Shown piece by piece: positions 58,535 through 64,000 of a DNA stretch of 64,000 nt. The notes below the pieces were generated by a model, which saw only the letters and a program-made list of their open reading frames with translations, had not been told where the DNA came from and ran no database searches. Every line of letters starts with the position of its first letter. Position 1 is the first letter of the stretch. Origin of the DNA: Phytohabitans aurantiacus (GTDB lineage Bacteria; Actinomycetota; Actinomycetes; Mycobacteriales; Micromonosporaceae). The stretch spans positions 71,456-135,455 of the forward strand of contig NZ_BSDI01000012.1 in assembly GCF_027923225.1 (NCBI RefSeq), given 5' to 3'. The position numbers and the translations under genes are program-made.

Positions 58535-60163
58535 GTGCCGAGGCAAGATTCACAGTACGGCCCCGGGGACGAGACCGTTCGCATTCCCCCGACACCTCCG
58601 GTCGCCGAGGATCAGGAGACGCTCCGGCTGCCCTCGTTTGACGGTTGGCCGCCCACACCACCATCGTCGCAGGCTCCGAAAACGGCACAACAGCCGCAGA
58701 GTGGTCCGCCGGTCGCGCCGAAGAAGAGCAGGCGGGGGCTCCTCGCCGCCACCACCGTGGTCGGCCTGCTCGCACTGGGGACCGCCGGCACGGTCATCGT
58801 CCGGCCCGGCCCGGTCGCCGGCTGGCTCGGTGAGGGCACCGCCGCCACTCCCAGTGCTGCCGCCTCGACGCCCGAGCCCGAGCCGTCGCCGGTGCTGGTC
58901 GCCTCGGCCACGGACGCCCCGATGCCGAGCGCGGCAGGGGTGAGTGCCGTGCTGGACCCGATTGTCGCCTCGGCGGGACTCGGTGGACGTACGCACCTCT
59001 CGGTCGTCGACGTGGCGACCGGCGAGTCGCTGTACTCCCGGGGGCCGGACACGGTCACCATCCCCGCCTCGACTACCAAGATCGTGACCGCCGCGGCGGT
59101 GCTGTCGGCGCGCGGGCCGACGTACCGGATCGAGACCCGCGTGGTCGCCGGTGCCAATCCGGGTGAGGTGGTGATCGTGGGCGGTGGCGACCCGACGCTC
59201 GCGGTCAACGGCACCGGCACCTACCCGGGCGCCGCTCGCCTCGACCAGCTCGCGAAGCAGGTCAAGGAGGCGCTCGGCGGCACCGCCCCGACCAAGGTGA
59301 TCGTCGACGGCAGCCTGTTCGCCGGGCCCGTGTTCGAGCCGACCTGGGACGCCGACATCCCGACCAGCGGGTTCGGCGCAGCCACCACGGCGCTCACCAT
59401 CAACGGCGCGCGGATCAATCCCAAGCAGGCCACGGGGTACGCCAAGCGGTACGAGTCGCCGGACCTCGTGGCTGGGCAGGCGTTCGCCAAGGCGCTGGGT
59501 GTCTCCACGAAGGCGGTCAGCAAGGGGACGGCGCCGGCCACCTCGGACGCGACCCCTACTCCGGGTGGCGCCGCTCCCGCTCCGGGCACGGTCCTTGGAA
59601 AGGTGGAGTCGCCGCCGATCCTGCGGCTGGTCGAGTTCATGCTGACCGACAGCGACAACGTCGTGGCGGAGTACCTCGCTCGGCAGGTCGCGATCGCCGG
59701 CAACCAACCCGCTTCGTACACCGGGGGCGGGGTCGCCTCGCTGGCGGTACTCGATCAGCTCGGTCTGCCCACGGCGGAGGCCGCGCTGTCCGACGGTAGC
59801 GGGCTGTCCCGAAAGAACCGCCTTACTCCCACGCTGCTCACCGACCTGCTGAAGCTTGCCGCGGACGGTTCCCACCCGGAGCTGGCCGGGGTGATCAGCG
59901 GCCTGCCGGTCGCCGCCTGGTCCGGCACGCTGCGCGACCGCTTCCGGAGCCCGGCGCCCGGCGGTCCGGGCGCGGGCGTGGTCCGCGCCAAGACCGGCAC
60001 CCTCGGTGGGGTGAATTCCATCTCGGGCGTCGTGGTGACCGCCCAGGGTCGGCTGCTGGCGTTCGCGGTGCTCGCCGACAAGGTGCCTTTTGGCAAGGAC
60101 GAGGCCGAGACGCGGCTCGACAGGATCCCGAACGCGCTGGCCGGCTGCGGGTGTGCCGCGTGA
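58535..60163 (+). CDS. dacB: D-Ala-D-Ala carboxypeptidase/endopeptidase (PBP4 type)
   Basis: A peptidase of 542 residues that trims peptidoglycan stem peptides outside the cell. A cytoplasmic Pro/Gln-rich start of 65 residues precedes a membrane helix (LLAATTVVGLLALGTAGTVIV). The S13 domain follows, with PASTTK (SxxK), DSDNVV (SxN) and VRAKTGTLGG (KTG). The long N-terminal cytoplasmic extension is usual for actinobacterial members. GTG 58535 is preceded by GGGAGGAGGGG. It equals Rv3627c and leads the run dacB, DUF2342, tilS. Confidence 0.94.
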   Translation: MPRQDSQYGPGDETVRIPPTPPVAEDQETLRLPSFDGWPPTPPSSQAPKTAQQPQSGPPVAPKKSRRGLLAATTVVGLLALGTAGTVIVRPGPVAGWLGEGTAATPSAAASTPEPEPSPVLVASATDAPMPSAAGVSAVLDPIVASAGLGGRTHLSVVDVATGESLYSRGPDTVTIPASTTKIVTAAAVLSARGPTYRIETRVVAGANPGEVVIVGGGDPTLAVNGTGTYPGAARLDQLAKQVKEALGGTAPTKVIVDGSLFAGPVFEPTWDADIPTSGFGAATTALTINGARINPKQATGYAKRYESPDLVAGQAFAKALGVSTKAVSKGTAPATSDATPTPGGAAPAPGTVLGKVESPPILRLVEFMLTDSDNVVAEYLARQVAIAGNQPASYTGGGVASLAVLDQLGLPTAEAALSDGSGLSRKNRLTPTLLTDLLKLAADGSHPELAGVISGLPVAAWSGTLRDRFRSPAPGGPGAGVVRAKTGTLGGVNSISGVVVTAQGRLLAFAVLADKVPFGKDEAETRLDRIPNALAGCGCAA

Positions 60164-60203
60164 GCGAGCGAGCCAGCTAGCAGAGCGCGGGTACGGTGGG
60201 GTG

Positions 60204-61256
60204 ATGGCGCAGTTCGTGGACTGGGATCTGGCCGCCGCTACCGCTGGCGCGCTGAGCAAGTCCGGGCCGCGGGTCTCGTACGACGAGGCCAGCGATGTCG
60301 TCGCCGACCTGCGGCGGCTCACCGATGAGGCGGCCGGACACGTGGCGGAATACACCGGGCTGCGCTCGCAGGTCGGGCATCCACCGGTGCGGATAGTCGA
60401 CCGCAAGGACTGGGCGGCCGTCAATATCGCGGGTCTCCGTGAGGTGGTCACCCCGTTGGTCAACCGGCTGGCCGGTGACAAGCAGCCGGGCGCGTTCACC
60501 GACGCGATCGGATCGCGCTTCACCGGGGTGCAGGCGGGCACCGTGCTGGGATACCTGTCCGGGCGGGTGCTCGGGCAGTACGAGGTGTTCTCGTCCGACC
60601 CGGGACAGTTGCTGCTCGTCGCGCCCAATATCGTCGAGGTCGAGCGCAAGCTCCAGGCCGACCCGCGCGACTTCCGGCTCTGGGTGTGCCTGCACGAGGT
60701 GACGCACCGCACGCAGTTCGGGGCGGTGCCGTGGATGCGCGGGCACTTCCTGGGTGAGGTGCAGGCGTTCGTCGACGCGTCGCAGGCGGGCGGCGAGCAC
60801 TTCCTCGAACGGGTGCGGCGCAGCATCGCCACGCTCTCCGAGGCGGTGCGCGATCCCGACAGCCGCCTCAGCGTGCTCGACCTGGTGCAGACGCCCGGCC
60901 AGCGCGCCGTGCTCGACCGCCTCACCGCGCTGATGACGCTGCTGGAGGGGCACGCCGAGTTCGTGATGGACGGCGTGGGCCCCGAAGTGATCCCGAGTGT
61001 CGAGCAGATCCGTGCCAAGTTCAATCGTCGCCGCGAAGCCGGCAACCCGCTCGAAAAGGCGATCCGCAAGGTGCTCGGCATCGAGGTGAAGATGCGCCAG
61101 TACGCGGAGGGCCGCAAGTTCGTCCACGGGGTGGTCGAGCGGGTCGGCATGGAAGGCTTCAACAAGATCTTCAGCTCGCCGCTCACCCTGCCGCGGCTTG
61201 AAGAGCTGGGCGACCCCGACGCCTGGGTCGCGCGCGTCCACCCAGCCGCAGGGTAG
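60204..61256 (+). CDS. DUF2342 zinc-dependent metallopeptidase-like protein
   Basis: A 350-residue protein of the coenzyme F420-biosynthesis-associated/DUF2342 family. LWVCLHEVTHRTQF holds the HExxH zinc motif, with the downstream Glu probably in LLEGHAEFVMDG. No signal peptide or membrane helix is seen, so it is cytoplasmic. The substrate is not known. It equals Rv3626c, always beside tilS. ATG 60204 has GGTGGGG upstream; a longer frame overlaps dacB and is rejected. Its TAG touches the tilS ATG. Confidence 0.92.
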   Translation: MAQFVDWDLAAATAGALSKSGPRVSYDEASDVVADLRRLTDEAAGHVAEYTGLRSQVGHPPVRIVDRKDWAAVNIAGLREVVTPLVNRLAGDKQPGAFTDAIGSRFTGVQAGTVLGYLSGRVLGQYEVFSSDPGQLLLVAPNIVEVERKLQADPRDFRLWVCLHEVTHRTQFGAVPWMRGHFLGEVQAFVDASQAGGEHFLERVRRSIATLSEAVRDPDSRLSVLDLVQTPGQRAVLDRLTALMTLLEGHAEFVMDGVGPEVIPSVEQIRAKFNRRREAGNPLEKAIRKVLGIEVKMRQYAEGRKFVHGVVERVGMEGFNKIFSSPLTLPRLEELGDPDAWVARVHPAAG

Positions 61257-62300
61257 ATGGCCACTATCTCTCCGCCGGTCGCCGCGATCCGCGTCGCGGT
61301 CCGGGATGCTTTGCGAGGTGTACGCGGACACGTGCTGGTGGCGTGCTCTGGCGGCGCTGATTCCCTGGCCCTCGCGGCGGCGGCCGCCTTCGTCGCGCCA
61401 CGCGCCGGCCTGGTGACCGTCGACCACGGGCTGCAGCCCGGTTCGGCCGAGCGCGCGGCAGCCGTGGTGTCCTGGGCGCGTGACGCCGGGCTGGCACCGG
61501 CCGAGGTGGCCACCGTCGACGTGTCGGGGCGGCCCGGAGGCCCCGAGGCGGCCGCCCGCGAAGCCCGCTACGAGGCCCTGCTCGACGCGGCCTCCCGGCA
61601 CGGCGCGGAGGCGGTACTGCTCGGGCACACCCGCGACGACCAGGCCGAGACGGTGCTGCTGGCGCTTGCCCGGGGCGCCGGCCCGCGCGGGCTGGCCGGG
61701 ATGCCCGCACGGCGCGAAGTAGGCGGGGTGCCGCTGCTGCGCCCGCTGCTCGACGTGTCGCGTGAGGACACCCGCAAGGCGTGCGCGGCGCTCGGCCTTA
61801 GCCCTTGGGAGGACCCGCACAACGCGGACCCCAGCTACGCGCGGTCCCGGGTGCGGCACGGGGCGCTGCCCGCGCTCGTGGCGGCCCTGGGCCCGGGCGT
61901 CGTCGGCAACCTCGCACGCACCGCCACGCTCCTCGCGGACGACACCGCGGCGCTGGACTCGCTCGCGACCGCGGCGCTGGCTTCGGCCCGCACTCCGGAC
62001 GGATCACTCTCGGTGCCGGCCCTCGCGGAGCTGCCCCGCGCCCTGCGCACCCGCGTGCTGCACGCCTGGGCCCGTGAGCTCGGCGCCCGCCCAGCCGCCC
62101 TCTCTCACCGCCACGTGGCCGCGCTCGACGCGCTGGTCACGGCGTGGCGCGGCCAGGGCCCGACGCATCTGCCGGGCGGGATCGCGGTCTCGCGCGCCGG
62201 CACACACCTGACGGCCTCATCGCGGGCCGGAAAGACGGCTTCGTCGCTGGCGGACGGGGCGCCGTCCGGGTCGTCGCCGGCTGAGGGGTTGCTTTTGTGA
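61257..62300 (+). CDS. tilS: tRNA(Ile)-lysidine synthetase
   Basis: It converts C34 of tRNA-Ile(CAU) to lysidine so that AUA is read as Ile, using ATP and lysine. The 347-residue protein has the PP-loop motif VACSGGADSLALA (about 29-41) and the lid DHGLQPGS plus LLGHTRDDQAETVLL. The C-terminal half is the TilS helical domain, shorter than in E. coli. The ATG follows directly after the DUF2342 stop. Its own stop overlaps the GTG of the gamma-glutamyltransferase gene. In most actinobacteria hpt and ftsH come next, but not here. Confidence 0.94.
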   Translation: MATISPPVAAIRVAVRDALRGVRGHVLVACSGGADSLALAAAAAFVAPRAGLVTVDHGLQPGSAERAAAVVSWARDAGLAPAEVATVDVSGRPGGPEAAAREARYEALLDAASRHGAEAVLLGHTRDDQAETVLLALARGAGPRGLAGMPARREVGGVPLLRPLLDVSREDTRKACAALGLSPWEDPHNADPSYARSRVRHGALPALVAALGPGVVGNLARTATLLADDTAALDSLATAALASARTPDGSLSVPALAELPRALRTRVLHAWARELGARPAALSHRHVAALDALVTAWRGQGPTHLPGGIAVSRAGTHLTASSRAGKTASSLADGAPSGSSPAEGLLL

Positions 62301-63853
62301 AGCCGGTATTCGCGCCGCGCGGAGTGGTCGCGACCAGCCAACCGCTTGCCGCCAGCGCTGGCCTCGCGGTGCTGCGCCGCGGTGGCAACGCCGTCGACGC
62401 GGCCCTGGCCACCGCGATCGCCTTGACCGTGGTACAGCCGACGTCGAACGACATCGGCGGTGACCTCTTCGCGATCGTATGGGACGGTGAGCGGCTGCAC
62501 GGGCTCAATGGCTCGGGACGGTCGCCGGCGGCGCTGACCCTCGACCGGCTGGGCGGGCGCATGCCGGAGCGTGGCTGGCTTCCGGTGACCGTACCCGGAG
62601 CGCCGGCCGCCTGGCGTGACCTGCACGAGCGCTTCGGCGCCCTGCCGTTCGCCGACCTCTTCACGGACGCGGTCGAGTACGCCGAGCGTGGCTATCCGGT
62701 CTCGCCCGAGGTGGCGCGCGCCTGGGTCGGGGCGGTAGCCGAGCACAGCGCCCTACGCGGGCCGGAGTTCGCCGAGTGGGGCCGGGTGTTCACGGTCTCC
62801 GGTCGCGCACCCCGCGCGGGGGAGCGCTGGCGGAATCCCGGGGCGGCACGGGCACTCCGGCTGATCGCCGAGACACACGCTGACGCGTTCTACCGGGGCG
62901 AGATCGCCTCCGCCCTGGCGGCACACGCTGGCGGTACAGGTGGATTGCTGACCGCCGCGGACCTGGCGGCGCACGCTTCCACGTGGGTCGAACCGGTGTC
63001 CGTCACCTACCGGGGACATGAGGTGTGGGAGCTGCCTCCCAACGGGCAGGGTGTCGCCGCGCTCCTCGCCCTCGGCGTGCTGGACGGCGTCGACCTGGCC
63101 GCGATGCCCCTGGCCGATCGGCTGCACTGGCAGATCGAGGCGATGAAGCTGGGTTTCGCGGACACGTTCGCGTACGTCGCCGATCCCGCGGCGATGGCGG
63201 TGCCGACGGCTGCGCTTCTCACACCGGAGTACCTGGCTTCGCGGCGGGCGCTGCTCGGCGAACGGGCCGCGTTGCCCGGTCCCGGCGAGCCGGTGCGGGG
63301 CGGCACTGTCTACCTGTCCACCGCCGACACCGGCGGCATGATGGTGAGCCTCATCCAGTCGAACTACATGGGCTTCGGGTCGTACGTGGCGCTGCCCGGA
63401 TTCGGGTTCGGCCTGCACAACCGGGGTGTCGGATTCCGGCTGGAGCCGGACCACCCCAATGCGGTCGGGCCCGGCAAGCGGCCTTTCCACACGATCATCC
63501 CCGGGTTCCTGACGCGCGGCGGGACGCCGGTGGGGCCGTTCGGGGTGATGGGCGGGCACATGCAGCCGCAGGGCCATCTCCAGGTGATTTCGTCCACTCT
63601 GGACCGCGGGCTGGACCCGCAGGCGGCGCTCGCCGAGCCGCGCTGGCGGTGGCAGGCGGGCCGGACGGTACTGGTCGAGGAGGGGCTGGCGCGGCCGGCC
63701 GTACTGGAGCAGCTGCGCTCACGCGGCCATGAGGTACGCGTGGAGCCCGAACCGACGGGTTTCGGTTATGGGCAGGCGATCTGGCGCCTGCTGGACGGCG
63801 GCTACGTCGCCGGATCGGAACCGCGCGCCGACGGGTCCGCGCTCGGGTACTAG
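62297..63853 (+). CDS. Gamma-glutamyltransferase family protein
   Basis: An Ntn-hydrolase precursor of 518 residues that would cleave gamma-glutamyl bonds. The processing site is visible: GGTVYLSTADTGGMMVSLIQ, where the Thr of GGT is the likely nucleophile, followed by SNYMGFGS. ATSQPLAASAGLAVLRRGGNAVDAA is the N-terminal family motif. No signal peptide is apparent, unlike secreted Ggt, so it may act on cytoplasmic compounds such as cephalosporin-like or glutathione/ergothioneine substrates. GTG 62297 overlaps the tilS stop. It is an unusual tilS neighbour and lies next to mobile DNA. Confidence 0.9.
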   Translation: MKPVFAPRGVVATSQPLAASAGLAVLRRGGNAVDAALATAIALTVVQPTSNDIGGDLFAIVWDGERLHGLNGSGRSPAALTLDRLGGRMPERGWLPVTVPGAPAAWRDLHERFGALPFADLFTDAVEYAERGYPVSPEVARAWVGAVAEHSALRGPEFAEWGRVFTVSGRAPRAGERWRNPGAARALRLIAETHADAFYRGEIASALAAHAGGTGGLLTAADLAAHASTWVEPVSVTYRGHEVWELPPNGQGVAALLALGVLDGVDLAAMPLADRLHWQIEAMKLGFADTFAYVADPAAMAVPTAALLTPEYLASRRALLGERAALPGPGEPVRGGTVYLSTADTGGMMVSLIQSNYMGFGSYVALPGFGFGLHNRGVGFRLEPDHPNAVGPGKRPFHTIIPGFLTRGGTPVGPFGVMGGHMQPQGHLQVISSTLDRGLDPQAALAEPRWRWQAGRTVLVEEGLARPAVLEQLRSRGHEVRVEPEPTGFGYGQAIWRLLDGGYVAGSEPRADGSALGY

Positions 63854-63942
63854 ATGATCGATTCCAAGGGATAGGGGACAGCAAACAGACGCGAGGGCAT
63901 CCATGATCGACGCTGCTGAGCAACGATGACCATGGAGGCCAC
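63854..63942. other. Upstream end of a probable insertion sequence
   Basis: These 89 bases lie between the gamma-glutamyltransferase stop and a transposase-like start. They hold no gene and include ccatgatcgacgctgctgag and a GGAGG site for the next frame. The terminal inverted repeat of the element would be expected here, but its partner is outside the window. Confidence 0.4.
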
Positions 63943-64000
63943 GTGCACGTCGATCTGGACACCCTCGCGACCGCACTTTACGTCAGGATCGACGACGAAT
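63943..64000 (+). CDS. Probable transposase, N-terminal fragment
   Basis: A GTG with a strong TGGAGG at five bases opens MHVDLDTLATALYVRIDDE, cut by the window end. This opening (LDTLATALYVRIDD) is like the N-termini of actinobacterial IS982/IS4-type transposases. Only 19 residues are visible, so the family is tentative. If right, an IS sits just downstream of the gamma-glutamyltransferase gene and may account for the loss of conserved order after tilS. Confidence 0.5.
   Translation, partial: MHVDLDTLATALYVRIDDE

Noticed and set aside
58550..61513. 987-codon open frame on the minus strand
   Set aside because: Antisense to dacB and the DUF2342 gene, both of which carry catalytic motifs. Low-complexity Ser/Arg/Pro composition.

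Overview
The window is high-GC actinobacterial chromosome, most likely from the family Micromonosporaceae (Actinoplanes, Dactylosporangium, Phytohabitans and relatives). The evidence is the very high GC, frequent GTG starts, WhiB and Crp regulators, a MarP-like protease, type VII secretion genes, and gene order that closely follows Mycobacterium and Streptomyces core loci. The genus is an inference from gene content. I recognise no prophage, CRISPR array, rRNA operon or PKS/NRPS cluster. One tRNA gene (Pro, anticodon CGG) is present.

Layout. 1-6.1 kb: amino-acid core, with leuA behind a leucine-rich leader peptide, then divergent lysC-asd. 6.1-8.2 kb: a GAF-GAF-GGDEF diguanylate cyclase and a methyltransferase. 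8.2-19.1 kb: a cell-envelope glycan locus (DUF3068 protein, acyltransferase 3, an AftD-like arabinosyltransferase, a GT4 glycosyltransferase, a DUF2613 peptide, a GT-C-like membrane protein and a lipid flippase). It matches the mycobacterial Rv0225-Rv0236A neighbourhood. 19.1-28.9 kb: tRNA-Pro, phosphoesterase, YqeY, PASTA-type PBP (ponA2-like), whiB4/wblA, two ArsA-like ATPases, a proline-rich membrane protein, a DUF4177 peptide, RidA and an MBL hydrolase. This is the block next to whiB4 in M. tuberculosis.

28.9-44.7 kb separates MBL from crp, which are neighbours in mycobacteria. It holds a signalling row (zinc-ribbon/class III cyclase/ATPase/TPR giant, receptor Ser/Thr kinase, membrane-anchored CBM2-like protein). 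A TetR-controlled acyl-CoA catabolic operon follows (acyl-CoA dehydrogenase, biotin-dependent carboxylase alpha and beta, AtuA family, TIGR03084). The last part is an NRAMP-like transporter joined to two PRC-barrel proteins. 44.9-50.9 kb returns to conserved order: crp, (cbiZ, capA), nth, tlpA-like, CoA-type Nudix, marP. 51-57.7 kb: mycP, eccC and eccD of a type VII secretion system with no esx substrates in view. 57.9-63.9 kb: ppa, dacB, DUF2342 metallopeptidase, tilS, gamma-glutamyltransferase. The right edge cuts a probable transposase.

The least explained material is non-coding. Several gene junctions, most of them convergent, carry long palindromes from at least two dispersed families. 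One family has three copies (132-251, 6076-6135, 50900-50959), one of them split by a different palindrome. The other has two copies (19033-19115, 57801-57882) in opposite orientation. A separate 163-nt three-tier inverted repeat lies at 44704-44866. The leuA leader also has a Leu-codon segment complementary to the leuA Shine-Dalgarno sequence, which suggests translational attenuation.
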